From Bradyrhizobium sp. SZCCT0153 (GTDB lineage Bacteria; Pseudomonadota; Alphaproteobacteria; Rhizobiales; Xanthobacteraceae): 64,000 bases of DNA. The notes under the pieces are model-generated. The model did no database searches. It saw only the letters and a program-made list of their open reading frames with translations, and had not been told where the DNA came from. Shown here piece after piece: positions 17,178-27,855 of the stretch. Where the stretch lies: contig NZ_JAFCKS010000003.1 in assembly GCF_018129995.1 (NCBI RefSeq), forward strand, positions 310,001 to 374,000, in the 5' to 3' direction. Position numbers and translations under genes: made by a program. The number at the start of each line of letters is the position of its first letter. Within the stretch, counting starts at the first letter, position 1.

Positions 17178-17225
17178 TGTGCCGCCTGCCGGGCCCAGAA
17201 TGAGGAAAGCCCCGTGAGATTCTCC

Positions 17226-17687
17226 ATGCCCCGGAAACATCCGGCAGCGGACCAGCCGCTTCGCCTCGACAACCAGATCTGCTTCGCGGTCTATTCCGCT
17301 GCGCATGCCTTCAACCGCGTCTACAAGCCGCTGCTGGACCGGCTCGGCCTGACCTATCCGCAATATCTGGTGATGCTGGTGCTGTGGGAGCGCGACGACG
17401 TGCCGGTCAAGGACATCGGTGAAAGGCTGTTCCTCGATTCCGGCACGCTGACACCGCTGCTCAAGCGGCTCGAGGCCGCCCATCTCGTCAAGCGCACGCG
17501 CTCGAGCGAGGACGAACGCCAGGTGCTGATCGCGCTGACGGCGCAGGGCCACGCCCTGAAGGACAAGGCGCGCGCCGTTCCGCAATCGATCCTGGCGGCG
17601 TCGGACTGCTCGGTCTCGGAACTGGTCGCGATGAAGGACGAGATCGTCGCGCTACGCGACCGGCTGAATGCGGTGATCGGGGAGTAG
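17226..17687 (+). CDS. ohrR: MarR family transcriptional regulator OhrR
   Basis: A 153-residue peroxide-sensing repressor. Cys19 in the DNQICFAVYSAAHAFNRVY helix is the sensing thiol, and Cys128 near the C-terminus makes it a two-Cys OhrR like that of Xanthomonas. The winged helix is centred on VKDIGERLFLDSGTLTPLLKRLE and RSSEDERQVLIALT. The ATG at 17226 gives the usual length; the frame is open to 17163, but that upstream part overlaps the second operator. Confidence 0.93.
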   Translation: MPRKHPAADQPLRLDNQICFAVYSAAHAFNRVYKPLLDRLGLTYPQYLVMLVLWERDDVPVKDIGERLFLDSGTLTPLLKRLEAAHLVKRTRSSEDERQVLIALTAQGHALKDKARAVPQSILAASDCSVSELVAMKDEIVALRDRLNAVIGE

Positions 17688-17705
17688 GGCGGTTAGCGCG
17701 GGCAA

Positions 17706-17966
17706 TCAGAAGTATTTCTTTGCGAAAGCTCGCCCCGAGCCGGATTTAAGATATCGCTCGAATGCGACGGCGCGTGCGGCATCATCAAATGCGAAATAGG
17801 TTCGTATTCTCCAGGGACCATATTTCGACGTGTGAGGAACCTCTCCGGCATTATGCTTGGCTAAACGAGCCCGCAGGTCGTCGGTGACGCCCACATAAAA
17901 ATGCTCGTGGTCGAGACTTTCGAGAATGTAGACGTACTTCGTGTCCCATACCCCCCACGAGGACAG
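17706..17966 (-). CDS. GIY-YIG nuclease family protein, start codon unclear
   Basis: The C-terminal 80 residues form a short GIY-YIG (UPF0213/YhbQ-like) domain: TKYVYILESLDHEHFYVGVTDDLRARLAKHN with the KYVYI and FYVGV halves, the conserved Arg helix, then TSKYGPWRIRTYF and a final AVAFERYLKSGSGRAFAKKYF. There is no ATG, GTG or TTG just before the domain; the codon at the expected place is GTA. The only in-frame ATGs are at 18143 and 18134, inside the tRNA-Ala gene. The coordinates here use a CTG and are a guess. It may use a rare start, or be a gene that has lost its start. Confidence 0.6.
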   Translation of the reverse strand: MSSWGVWDTKYVYILESLDHEHFYVGVTDDLRARLAKHNAGEVPHTSKYGPWRIRTYFAFDDAARAVAFERYLKSGSGRAFAKKYF

Positions 17967-18012
17967 GATACAAAACCAGTCTAAGGATGCGATTGGGAAT
18001 TTGCCCAGGCCC

Positions 18013-18094
18013 GCCGTCGCCCTTCGGGCTACGGCGAGGCAGCCTTCGCTACGATGGGGCTTGCCCAGCCGAAGCAGGCGCAGCCTGCGAAGGC
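18013..18094. repeat. Palindromic repeats between the GIY-YIG gene and tRNA-Ala
   Basis: A hairpin at 18013-18035 (GCCGTCGCCC-TTC-GGGCTACGGC, one mismatch) lies next to a perfect 9-bp inverted repeat AGCCTTCGC (18041-18049) / GCGAAGGCT (18087-18095) that reaches the end of tRNA-Ala. This block resembles the Bradyrhizobium repeats that often accompany short GIY-YIG genes. Confidence 0.6.
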
Positions 18095-18170
<76 letters not shown>

Positions 18171-18268
18171 TTAGTCTTCCAGTTGGGTGGGTCCTGGGGG
18201 ACCCGTCCCGGCCGGCGAGCCCTAAGCGACTCGCGCGGTGCACCCTTTTTCACAGATCAGGGCTGATC

Positions 18269-18676
18269 TCAAGTCTCTTCATCGCCGCCGACGTCACCAA
18301 TGATGTCGGTCACGTCTTCGTCGCCTTCTTCCTCGTCGGGGATGAAGGTCGAATCATCGTCATCGTCGTCGTCGAGTGTCTCGTCGACCTCGATGTCGTC
18401 CTCGGATTCGGGCACCACGGCCTTGACCTTGCCGGTGTTTTCCTCGGCATCGGCCTCCTCGAGCGAGACCTCCTCGACCTCCGCCGGCTCCGGCGTGGTG
18501 TCGGCGGCTGCTGCGTGGCGGGCTTCGGCGCCGCGGGGCGCGCGCGCCGGCGCCACGGGCGCAATCGGCACGACTTCACCGGTATAGGGTGAGATCACCG
18601 GATTCTTGTTGAGGTCATAGAATTTCTTGCCCGTGGTCGGGCAAATACGTTTGGTTCCGAGTTCGGACTTGGCCAC
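18269..18676 (-). CDS. TIGR02300 family protein (FYDLN acidic protein)
   Basis: A 135-residue protein. The N-terminal 45 residues are a conserved zinc-ribbon-like piece (AKSELGTKRICPTTGKKFYD, then LNKNPVISPYTGE); the rest is extremely acidic, with a run of Asp and Glu ending in DVGGDEET. The family is found in alphaproteobacteria and is of unknown function. The GTG at 18676 is chosen because AGGA lies 8 bases upstream and family members begin MAKSELGTKR. The residues upstream to 18715 are not conserved. It is divergent from aroA. Confidence 0.88.
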   Translation of the reverse strand: MAKSELGTKRICPTTGKKFYDLNKNPVISPYTGEVVPIAPVAPARAPRGAEARHAAAADTTPEPAEVEEVSLEEADAEENTGKVKAVVPESEDDIEVDETLDDDDDDDSTFIPDEEEGDEDVTDIIGDVGGDEET

Positions 18677-18846
18677 GGCAGGAATCCTGGAGATGTCTGA
18701 AAAGCGGTGCTTCACTTGGCTAGTTGGCGGCCCGCTGTCAATAGCGCATTACGGGAGAAAGACATGCCCGTGACGGCGGGGAGACCATGTGGTACCTGCC
18801 CCGGAAACCCGGCAGGGATGTTTTGGGCCTATCCAAGGACGCAATC

Positions 18847-20184
18847 TTGACCCATTCCGACAAGCCGACGCCGCTTCAGTCGCGCGCAAGCGGTCCCCTG
18901 ACCGGGAGGGTACGGGTGCCCGGGGACAAGTCGATCTCCCACCGCGCCCTCATCCTGGGCGCGCTCGCGGTCGGCGAGACCCGGATTTCGGGCCTCCTCG
19001 AGGGCGAGGACGTGCTCAACACCGCCAAATCCATGCAGGCCCTGGGCGCCAAGGTCGAGCGCATCGGCGATTTCGCCTGGAAGGTGCAGGGGGTGGGCGT
19101 CGCGGGCTTCGCCCAGCCCAGGGCGCCGCTCGATTTCGGCAACTCCGGCACCGGCTGCCGGCTCGTCATGGGCGCCGTCGCCGGCTGCCCGATCTCGGCG
19201 GTCTTCGACGGCGATGCCTCGTTGCGCAGCCGCCCCATGCGCCGGATCCTGGATCCGTTGGAAAAGATGGGCGCGCGGGTCGTCTCCGGTGGCGAGGGCG
19301 GCCGCTTGCCGCTGACCGTCCAGGGCGCGCGCGATCCGCTGCCCATCACCTACAAGACCCCGGTCGCCTCGGCCCAGATCAAATCGGCCGTGCTGCTGGC
19401 GGGCCTGGCCGCGCCCGGCGCCACCACGGTGATCGAGTCCGAGGCCAGTCGCGACCACACCGAGTTGATGCTGAAGCATTTTGGTGCGGAGATCATCTCC
19501 GTGCCGGAGGGCCTGCACGGCCGCCGCATTACGCTCACGGGTCAGCCCGAGCTGCATGGCGCCACCGTCGTGGTGCCCGCCGATCCCTCGTCGGCGGCGT
19601 TCCCGGTCGTTGCCGCGCTGATCGTAGAAGGCTCCGATATCGTCCTGTCCGACGTCATGACCAATCCGCTGCGGACCGGTCTTTTCACGACGCTGCGCGA
19701 AATGGGCGCCTCGATCGAGGAAAGCGAGGTGCGCGGCGACGCCGGCGAGCCGATGGCGAAGCTGCGCGTGCGCGCCTCGAAACTGCGCGGAGTCGAGGTG
19801 CCGCCGGAGCGCGCACCGTCGATGATCGACGAATATCTCGTGCTGGCGGTGGCGGCCTCCTTCGCCGAGGGCACGACGATCATGCGCGGCCTGCAGGAGC
19901 TGCGCGTGAAGGAATCCGACCGCCTGGAAGCCACCGCCGACATGCTGCGCGTCAACGGCGTCAAGGTCGAGGTCTCCGGCGACGATCTGATCGTCGAGGG
20001 CCGCGGCCACGTCCCTGGCGGCGGCACAGTCGCCACCCACATGGACCATCGCATCGCGATGTCCGCGCTGGTGATGGGCTGCGCCTCCGATCGGCCCGTG
20101 ACCGTCGACGACACCGCCTTCATCGCCACCAGCTTTCCGGATTTCATTCCGATGATGCGTTCGCTCGGGGCCGAGTTTTCATGA
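18847..20184 (+). CDS. aroA: 3-phosphoshikimate 1-carboxyvinyltransferase (EPSP synthase, class II)
   Basis: A 445-residue EPSP synthase joining shikimate-3-phosphate and PEP in aromatic amino acid synthesis; target of glyphosate. GDKSISHR is at 26-33, with [13 protein letters not shown] and SRDHTE further on, which are class II motifs. The PEP-site loop reads GNSGTGCR (98-105), with Gly101 at the position where Agrobacterium CP4 has Ala. The TTG at 18847 follows AAGGA by 6 bases and gives the usual N-terminus; an ATG at 18787 is upstream in frame but adds an unrelated stretch. The stop overlaps cmk by 4 bases. Confidence 0.94.
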   Translation: MTHSDKPTPLQSRASGPLTGRVRVPGDKSISHRALILGALAVGETRISGLLEGEDVLNTAKSMQALGAKVERIGDFAWKVQGVGVAGFAQPRAPLDFGNSGTGCRLVMGAVAGCPISAVFDGDASLRSRPMRRILDPLEKMGARVVSGGEGGRLPLTVQGARDPLPITYKTPVASAQIKSAVLLAGLAAPGATTVIESEASRDHTELMLKHFGAEIISVPEGLHGRRITLTGQPELHGATVVVPADPSSAAFPVVAALIVEGSDIVLSDVMTNPLRTGLFTTLREMGASIEESEVRGDAGEPMAKLRVRASKLRGVEVPPERAPSMIDEYLVLAVAASFAEGTTIMRGLQELRVKESDRLEATADMLRVNGVKVEVSGDDLIVEGRGHVPGGGTVATHMDHRIAMSALVMGCASDRPVTVDDTAFIATSFPDFIPMMRSLGAEFS

Positions 20185-20819
20185 TCATCGCCATCGACGG
20201 GCCCGCGGCCTCGGGAAAGGGGACGCTCGGCAAGCGTCTTGCCCACCACTATGGCTACCGTCATCTCGATACCGGCGTGATCTATCGCGCGGTGGCCTAC
20301 GCCCTGATGCAGTCCGGTCATGATCTCCGGGACGAGGCGGCGGCGGTCGCGGCGGCGCTGGAACTCGATCCTGAAAAGTTCGGCAATCCCGCCCTGAAAA
20401 CCCAGAAGGCCGGCGAGGGCGCCTCCATCGTCTCGGCCATCCCCAGGGTCCGCGAGGCCCTGATCAATTTCCAGCGGCAATTCGCCGCCGATCCGCCGGG
20501 AGCGGTGCTGGACGGCCGGGACATTGGAACCGTGATCTGCCCGCATGCCGACGTGAAGATCTTCGTCGTCGCCGACCCCAGGGTCCGCGCCCGCCGCCGG
20601 ACCATGGAGGCCAGGGCGCGGGGCGAGGAGGCGGACGAGGCGGCCGTGCTCGCCGACATCATCCAGCGCGACGAACGCGACAAGAACCGGCCGATTGCGC
20701 CCCTGAAGCCGGCCGCCGATGCTTACTTGCTAGATAACTCCCAACTGGATATAGAGGGCGGCGTCCGGGCCGCCATCGACATTATCGAGGCCGTCCGAGC
20801 GGGCCGGTCGCGGGGTTAA
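20181..20819 (+). CDS. cmk: (d)CMP kinase
   Basis: A 212-residue cytidylate kinase. P-loop GPAASGKGT at 7-15, then [13 protein letters not shown] (CMP-binding) and [18 protein letters not shown]. The LID region [16 protein letters not shown] and [13 protein letters not shown] close the family pattern. ATG overlaps the aroA stop as ATGA, and rpsA follows: the aroA-cmk-rpsA order is widely conserved. Confidence 0.95.
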   Translation: MIIAIDGPAASGKGTLGKRLAHHYGYRHLDTGVIYRAVAYALMQSGHDLRDEAAAVAAALELDPEKFGNPALKTQKAGEGASIVSAIPRVREALINFQRQFAADPPGAVLDGRDIGTVICPHADVKIFVVADPRVRARRRTMEARARGEEADEAAVLADIIQRDERDKNRPIAPLKPAADAYLLDNSQLDIEGGVRAAIDIIEAVRAGRSRG

Positions 20820-20938
20820 GCCGCTGCCGTCATTGGAGGAAGCGCCCGCTCCCGCTCTATGAGGTCGATACCTTCGGTCCCTGTTTCGGGGCCGTCGCGA
20901 TCCAGGCTCCGGACACAGATTTCCACGTATCGAACGCG

Positions 20939-21019
20939 CGGGCCTCAGCCGGCCCGCTTCCGCTGTTCCGCCTCCAGGCCGGAGCAGCGAGCGGTCGCTC
21001 GAAGGTCTTGCGGACCTTC
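20939..21019 (+). promoter_or_regulatory. Leader hairpins upstream of rpsA
   Basis: The 266-base gap before rpsA has two clear hairpins: CGGGCC-TCAGCC-GGCCCG at 20939-20956 and GAAGGTC-TTGCG-GACCTTC at 21001-21019, the latter 66 bases before the start codon. S1 genes are often autoregulated through structured leaders; that these hairpins do so is inference only. Confidence 0.35.
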
Positions 21020-21085
21020 CGACACTGCGCGTGCGATCCGCCCATGAACCCAACGGCCGGCACGACATCCGCAACTGGAGAACAA

Positions 21086-22792
21086 ATGGCTTCGACTTCC
21101 GCTGATACCTATAGCCCGTCGCGTGACGATTTCGCCGCGATGCTCGACGAGTCCTTCGCAGGCGGCAACCTGCAGGAAAGCTCCGTCGTCAAGGGCAAGG
21201 TGGTTGCAATTGAAAAGGACATGGCCGTCATCGACGTCGGCCTGAAGACCGAGGGCCGCGTCGCCCTTCGCGAATTTTCCGGCCCCGGCCGTGACAGCGA
21301 GATCAAGGTCGGCGACGAGGTGGAAGTGTTCCTCGATCGCATCGAGAACGCCCTCGGCGAAGCCGTGCTGTCGCGCGACAAGGCGCGCCGCGAAGAGAGC
21401 TGGGGCAAGCTCGAGAAGGCGTTCCAGAACAACGAGAAGGTCAACGGCGTCATCTTCAACCAGGTCAAGGGCGGCTTCACCGTCGACCTCGACGGTGCCG
21501 TGGCCTTCCTGCCGCGCTCGCAGGTCGACATCCGTCCGATCCGCGACGTTGCGCCGCTGATGAACAACTCGCAGCCGTTCCAGATCCTCAAGATGGACCG
21601 CCGCCGCGGCAACATCGTGGTGTCGCGCCGCACGGTTCTCGAAGAGACCCGCGCCGAGCAGCGCCAGGAGCTGGTGCAGAATCTCGAAGAGGGTCAGGTC
21701 ATCGACGGCGTGGTCAAGAACATCACCGATTACGGTGCGTTCGTTGATCTCGGCGGCATCGACGGCCTGCTGCACGTCACCGACATCGCGTGGCGCCGCG
21801 TCAACCACCCGACCGAGGTGCTCTCGATCGGCCAGACCGTGAAGGTCAAGATCATCAAGATCAACCACGAGACGCACCGCATCTCGCTGGGCATGAAGCA
21901 GCTGCTGGACGATCCGTGGCAGGGCATCGAAGCCAAGTACCCGCTGGGTGCCCGCTTCACCGGCCGTGTCACCAACATCACCGACTACGGCGCGTTCGTC
22001 GAGCTCGAGCCGGGCATCGAAGGCCTGATCCACGTCTCCGAGATGTCGTGGACCAAGAAGAACATGCACCCCGGCAAGATCGTCTCGACCTCGCAGGAAG
22101 TCGAAGTGCAGGTGCTGGAAGTCGATTCCGTCAAGCGCCGCATCTCGCTCGGCCTCAAGCAGACCATGCGCAACCCCTGGGAGGTCTTTGTCGAAGGTCA
22201 CCCGACCGGTTCGACGGTCGAAGGCGAGGTCAAGAACAAGACCGAATTCGGTCTGTTCCTGGGCCTCGAGGGCGACGTCGACGGCATGGTCCATCTCTCC
22301 GACCTCGACTGGAAGCTTCCGGGCGAGCAGGTGATCGACAACTACAAGAAGGGCGACATGGTGAAGGCCGTGGTGCTCGATGTGGACGTCGAGAAGGAGC
22401 GCATCTCGCTCGGCATCAAGCAGCTCGAAGGCGACCCCTTCGCCGAGCCGGGCGATGTCAAGAAGGGCGCGGTCGTGACCTGCGAAGTGCTCGAAGTGAA
22501 GGAGAGCGGCATCGAGGTGAAGATCGCCGGTACCGACTTCACCACGTTCGTCAAGCGCTCGGAGCTCGCCCGTGACCGCAACGACCAGCGCGCCGAACGC
22601 TTCGCCGTCGGCGAGAAGGTCGATGCCCGCGTGATCCAGTTCGACAAGAAGGCCCGCAAGGTCCAGGTGTCGATCAAGGCGCTCGAAGTCGCCGAAGAGA
22701 AGGAAGCCATCGCGCAATACGGCTCCTCCGATTCGGGAGCGACGCTCGGCGACATCCTCGGCACCGCGCTCAAGAACCGCGACAGCAAGTAA
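21086..22792 (+). CDS. rpsA: 30S ribosomal protein S1
   Basis: A 568-residue protein with six S1/OB repeats. Repeat 1 begins KGKVVAIEKDMAVIDVGLK; repeats 3-6 carry the strong RNA-binding pattern, for example ITDYGAFVDLGGIDGLLHVTD and ITDYGAFVELEPGIEGLIHVSE. It brings mRNA to the 30S subunit. ATG 21086 follows a GGAG by 6 bases; upstream frame to 21008 is leader. Ends in a strong terminator. Confidence 0.98.
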   Translation: MASTSADTYSPSRDDFAAMLDESFAGGNLQESSVVKGKVVAIEKDMAVIDVGLKTEGRVALREFSGPGRDSEIKVGDEVEVFLDRIENALGEAVLSRDKARREESWGKLEKAFQNNEKVNGVIFNQVKGGFTVDLDGAVAFLPRSQVDIRPIRDVAPLMNNSQPFQILKMDRRRGNIVVSRRTVLEETRAEQRQELVQNLEEGQVIDGVVKNITDYGAFVDLGGIDGLLHVTDIAWRRVNHPTEVLSIGQTVKVKIIKINHETHRISLGMKQLLDDPWQGIEAKYPLGARFTGRVTNITDYGAFVELEPGIEGLIHVSEMSWTKKNMHPGKIVSTSQEVEVQVLEVDSVKRRISLGLKQTMRNPWEVFVEGHPTGSTVEGEVKNKTEFGLFLGLEGDVDGMVHLSDLDWKLPGEQVIDNYKKGDMVKAVVLDVDVEKERISLGIKQLEGDPFAEPGDVKKGAVVTCEVLEVKESGIEVKIAGTDFTTFVKRSELARDRNDQRAERFAVGEKVDARVIQFDKKARKVQVSIKALEVAEEKEAIAQYGSSDSGATLGDILGTALKNRDSK

Positions 22793-22817
22793 GCGAGACG
22801 CAAGTTTCGCTGTCATC

Positions 22818-22846
22818 AAAGCCCCGGCGCGAGCCGGGGCTTTTTT
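22818..22846 (+). terminator. Rho-independent terminator of rpsA
   Basis: AAAGCCCCGGC-GCGA-GCCGGGGCTTTTTT: an 11-bp-plus perfect stem with a T-run, 25 bases after the rpsA stop. Confidence 0.9.
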
Positions 22847-22855
22847 GTTGGTATG

Positions 22856-22881
22856 GTCGTCCCGGCCTTCGCCGGGACGAC
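22856..22881. repeat. Short perfect palindrome (REP-like)
   Basis: GTCGTCCCGGC and GCCGGGACGAC surround CTTC: an 11-bp perfect stem right after the rpsA terminator. It resembles the GTCGTCCCGGC type repeats scattered in Bradyrhizobium genomes. Confidence 0.65.
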
Positions 22882-23033
22882 GAGGAGTGTGTGGCAACGT
22901 CCCGGTCCTTCGGGGAAGTCGGCCATCGGGCCTTGTTTTCTACAAATTGGGCCGCAATTGATGTATCCAGATAAGCCAATGGTCACGCTGTGACGGCACA
23001 ACGCGCGTGGTCTTTCATTTTGGAGATATTCCG

Positions 23034-24014
23034 ATGTCGCTCGATTCGGACATCATCGTCGACCGCCGCAGGATCCGCCGCAAGCTGACGTTCTGGCGCG
23101 TGGTGGCCGCGCTGATCGCGATCGCGGCGATCGCGGGCTTCGCGCTGATCGCGACACCCGGTGCGCGCGGCACGTTCGCATCCGCCGGCTCGATCGCGCG
23201 GGTCCAGATCGAAGGCCTGATCCGCAGCGATTCCGATCGCACCCAGGCGCTGGAGCGGCTGGAGAATTCCCAGGCCGCCGCCGTCGTCGTCCATATCAAC
23301 TCGCCGGGCGGCACCACCGCCGGCTCCGAGCAGCTCTACGATTCGCTGGTACGGCTGAAAGCGAAGAAGCCGCTCGTCGTCGTGGTCGAGGGCCTCGCCG
23401 CCTCCGGCGGCTACATCACGGCCATCGCCAGCGACCACATCGTCGCCCAGCAGAGCTCGCTGGTCGGCTCGATCGGCGTGCTGTTCCAGTTTCCCAACGT
23501 CTCCGAGCTCTTGAAGACCGTCGGCGTCAAGGTCGAGGAGGTGAAGTCGTCACCGCTGAAGGCCGCGCCCAACGGTTTCGAGCCGACCAGCCCCGAGGCA
23601 CGGGCCGCGCTCGATGCGCTGGTGAAGGACTCCTACGCCTGGTTCAAGGGATTGGTGAAGGAACGGCGTGGCATGGATGACACGCTGCTCGAGAAAGTGG
23701 CCGATGGCCGCGTCTTCACCGGACGCCAGGCGATCGATCTCAAGCTGATCGACCAGATCGGCGACGAGAAGACCGCAGTGGCCTGGCTGGTCGAGCAGAA
23801 GGGCGTCAAGAAGGGTCTCTCCGTGCGCGATTACAAGCTCCAGCCGCGCTTCGGCGATCTGCCGTTCCTCAAGGCGGCCGCCGCCGTAACGCTGGAAGCG
23901 CTGGGTTTGGGCTCGATTGCGCATCAAATCGGGCAAACCGGCGTCGCACAGGCGGTCGATCGGCTCGGAATGGATGGAATGCTGGCCCTGTGGCAGCCGG
24001 CGGCGTCGAACTGA
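23034..24014 (+). CDS. sppA: Signal peptide peptidase SppA, short (36K) type
   Basis: A 326-residue membrane serine protease that degrades cleaved signal peptides. A single transmembrane helix spans about residues 21-41. The catalytic pair is predicted as Ser124 (LAASGGYITA) and Lys176 (SSPLKAAPNG); their spacing of 52 is the same as in B. subtilis SppA. SSLVGSIGVLFQF follows the Ser block, as in the family. ATG 23034 lies after TTTGGAGAT. Between rpsA and ihfB, a common alphaproteobacterial order. Confidence 0.93.
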   Translation: MSLDSDIIVDRRRIRRKLTFWRVVAALIAIAAIAGFALIATPGARGTFASAGSIARVQIEGLIRSDSDRTQALERLENSQAAAVVVHINSPGGTTAGSEQLYDSLVRLKAKKPLVVVVEGLAASGGYITAIASDHIVAQQSSLVGSIGVLFQFPNVSELLKTVGVKVEEVKSSPLKAAPNGFEPTSPEARAALDALVKDSYAWFKGLVKERRGMDDTLLEKVADGRVFTGRQAIDLKLIDQIGDEKTAVAWLVEQKGVKKGLSVRDYKLQPRFGDLPFLKAAAAVTLEALGLGSIAHQIGQTGVAQAVDRLGMDGMLALWQPAASN

Positions 24015-24186
24015 CGGTACCAGAGCGAGCCGTCGAGGTTTTTCCCGTCTGACGCGTGCCGGGCCAGCCCGCTTTTTCGGCATTTGTCACGCATTTTCAC
24101 GACGCTCAACCTTGATTTAGCGTCTTGACAGATCAAGGTATTTTCACGGAAATGGTCATCCGCACGCTCCCGGGTCCTATCTCTCG

Positions 24187-24492
24187 ATGATCAAATCCGA
24201 ACTTGTTCAGCGTATCGCCGAGCACAACCCGCATCTGTACCAGCGGGATGTCGAGAACATTGTGAACGCGATTCTCGAAGAGATCGTAGCGGCACTCGCG
24301 CGCGGTGACCGCGTCGAGTTGCGTGGCTTCGGTGCCTTCTCGGTCAAGCATCGCCCTGCACGCGCCGGGCGTAATCCGCGGACCGGCGCTCATGTGCCCG
24401 TCGACCAGAAGAGCGTTCCGTTCTTCAAGACCGGCAAGGAAATGCGCGAACGGCTGAATCGCGACCATCCGGATCCAGGCGCGCCAGACTGA
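24187..24492 (+). CDS. ihfB: Integration host factor subunit beta
   Basis: A 101-residue DNA-bending HU/IHF family protein. It starts [20 protein letters not shown], followed by the dimer body and the beta-arm [20 protein letters not shown], whose Pro intercalates into DNA. The [17 protein letters not shown] helix is typical of IhfB. A TTGACA at 24125-24130 may be its -35. Confidence 0.96.
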   Translation: MIKSELVQRIAEHNPHLYQRDVENIVNAILEEIVAALARGDRVELRGFGAFSVKHRPARAGRNPRTGAHVPVDQKSVPFFKTGKEMRERLNRDHPDPGAPD

Positions 24493-24562
24493 GGCCGGCG
24501 TCGGAGTTTCCCGCGGTCGCGACGGTGCGGCCCGAAGCTTGATTCAAGGCGAGCGAAGCGAG

Positions 24563-24955
24563 ATGCGAAAGTTTCTGACCGCGCTGATCGTGATTCCGCT
24601 GGGCCTGGTCCTGGTGACTTTCGCCGTCGCCAACCGGCATTTCGTCACGGTCTCATTCGATCCCTTCGTGTCCGACGACCCGTCTTTCTCGGTCACGCTG
24701 CCGCTGTTCCTGCTCCTGATCCTGGTGGCCGCCGTCGGTGTCCTGGCGGGCGGTTGTGCCGTCTGGTTCGGCCAGCGGCACTGGCGCCGTGCGGCGCGCC
24801 GGAACGATGCGGATGCACGGGCTGCCAGAACCGAATTGGCCGGTCTGCGGGCCCAGGCGGCCGCGGCAAGGCCCGAGCCCCAGCGTCTCCCCGTTCCCTC
24901 CGGGGTGGGCCTTTACGGGCCCGTCGGGCGAGACAAGCAGCGCGCGACGTTGTAG
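24563..24955 (+). CDS. LapA family membrane protein
   Basis: A 130-residue protein with two transmembrane helices (about 4-24 and 45-68) separated by a short loop reading ANRHFVTVSFDPF, which is the LapA/YciS domain (DUF1049). In E. coli LapA takes part in control of LPS synthesis with LapB; the rhizobial role is not established. The cytoplasmic tail is Arg/Ala-rich. It lies between ihfB and trpF, as LapA does after ihfB in many proteobacteria. The frame is open to 24539, but ATG 24563 starts the hydrophobic domain correctly. Confidence 0.8.
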   Translation: MRKFLTALIVIPLGLVLVTFAVANRHFVTVSFDPFVSDDPSFSVTLPLFLLLILVAAVGVLAGGCAVWFGQRHWRRAARRNDADARAARTELAGLRAQAAAARPEPQRLPVPSGVGLYGPVGRDKQRATL

Positions 24956-25036
24956 AAGCGGCCGCAACCGAAAACCCCGGTTTTCGGCCGCAGACCCGCG
25001 GCCTCCCTTTGCTTTGAGCCCATATCCCTCGAGAAC

Positions 25037-25692
25037 ATGTCCCTGCTCGTCAAAATCTGCGGCCTGTCCACGCCCGAGACGCTCGAAACAGCGCTCGACG
25101 GCGGTGCCGACATGGTGGGGTTCGTGTTCTTTCCGCCGTCGCCGCGGCATCTGTCGCTGGAACTCGGCCGTGACCTCGGCCGCCAGGTGAAGCGGCGCGC
25201 GCTCAAGGTCGCGCTGACCGTCGATGCCGACGACACGAGGCTCGACAACATCATGGATGCGCTATCGCCGGACATTTTCCAGCTCCACGGCAAGGAAAGC
25301 GTCGCACGGTTGCGCGACATCAAGCAGAAATTCGGCCGCCCGGTGATGAAGGCGCTGCCGGTCGAGACATCAGCCGATCTCGCCGTGCTACCAGGCTACG
25401 CTGCGGTTGCTGACCGCATCTTGTTCGACGCGAGGCCGCCGAAGGACGCGACTCGGCCGGGCGGGCTCGGCACAGCCTTCGATTGGCACCTGCTCGAAAA
25501 CCTCGAGCTCAAACTGCCGTATATGGTTTCGGGCGGTCTGCATGCGGAGAACGTCGCCGAAGCCGTTCGCGTCACCCGCGCAGGCGGCGTCGATATCTCC
25601 TCCGGTGTCGAGAGCGCTCCCGGTGTGAAGGATCCGGAGATGATCAAAGCCTTCATTCGCGCCGCGCGCGCCACCCAAGAGTTGAGCGTCCG

Positions 25693-25696
<4 letters not shown>
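25037..25696 (+). CDS. trpF: Phosphoribosylanthranilate isomerase
   Basis: A 219-residue TIM barrel for step 3 of tryptophan synthesis. [13 protein letters not shown] carries the catalytic Cys, [14 protein letters not shown] follows, and [16 protein letters not shown] has the catalytic Asp. [17 protein letters not shown] is the C-terminal phosphate-binding motif. Stop overlaps trpB by 4 bases (ATGA), so trpF-trpB-trpA is an operon. Confidence 0.96.
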
Positions 25697-26906
<1,210 letters not shown>

Positions 26907-26910
<4 letters not shown>

Positions 26911-27743
26911 CCACGCGTATCGATACCCGTTTCGCCGAGCTGAAGAAGCAGGGCCGCGCGGCCTTCGTTACCTATGTGATGGCCGGCGATCCCGATCCGG
27001 CGACATCGCTCGAGATCGTCAAGGCGCTCTCGAAATCAGGCTCCGACGTCATCGAGCTTGGCATTCCCTTCACCGATCCGATGGCGGATGGTCCGTCGAT
27101 CCAGGCCGCCGGGCTCCGTGCGCTCAAGGTCGGCATGACGCTGAAGAAGACGCTCGATCTCGTGCGCGGCTTCCGCAAGGACGACAACGTCACGCCGCTG
27201 GTGCTGATGGGCTATTACAATCCGATCTACATTTACGGCGTCGACAAGTTTTTGGCTGATGCCAAGACGGCCGGCGTTGACGGCCTGATCATCGTCGATT
27301 TGCCGCCGGAGGAAGACGACGAGCTCTGCATTCCCGCGCTGAAGGCGGGCCTGAACTTCATTCGCTTGGCGACCCCGACCACCGACGACAAGCGCCTGCC
27401 CGCGGTGCTCGCGAACACGTCAGGCTTTGTCTATTACGTCTCTATCGCCGGCATCACCGGTGCAGCGGCGGCGGATGCGAATGCCGTCGGTGAAGCTGTC
27501 GCGCGCATCAAGCGGCATACCAAGCTGCCGATCTGCGTTGGTTTTGGCATCCGCACGCCGGAGGCGGCGCGCGCCATTGCCGAGAAGGCCGATGGTTCGG
27601 TGGTCGGCACCGCGCTGGTCGATGCGCTCAAGAACAGCCTCGATTCGGAAGGGCGGGCGACCGCTAAAACCGTTAACGCCGTCGCCGAATTGACGGCGGC
27701 GCTGGCCCAGGGCGTCAAGGGCGCGCAACAGGCGGCGGAATAG
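26907..27743 (+). CDS. trpA: Tryptophan synthase subunit alpha
   Basis: A 278-residue TIM barrel that splits indole-3-glycerol phosphate. Glu50 ([11 protein letters not shown]) and Asp61 (MADGPSIQ) are the catalytic residues, matching Glu49 and Asp60 in enterobacteria. [13 protein letters not shown] is the phosphate site. GTG start overlaps the trpB stop. The trailing 113 bases lead to accD. Confidence 0.96.
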
Positions 27744-27855
27744 GCCATAATTCCGCTTTTGGGGCGGCTGACACGGCGGGTTGCCGGGCCGAGGTCCGGC
27801 CGCCATATATCCCTTCAGGCGATCCCCTGCGCGGGGTCGCACATCGGAGCAAACC

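Noticed and set aside
18789..20180. Upstream part of the long open frame leading into cmk
   Set aside because: It is the +3 shadow of aroA; cmk proper starts at 20181 with a P-loop right after the ATG.
20945..22897. 650-residue minus-strand frame opposite rpsA
   Set aside because: Shadow of the repeated S1 domains.
24955..25036. trp attenuator or T-box before trpF
   Set aside because: The short gap has no run of Trp codons and no clear terminator/antiterminator pair; trpFBA in alphaproteobacteria is usually not attenuated here.
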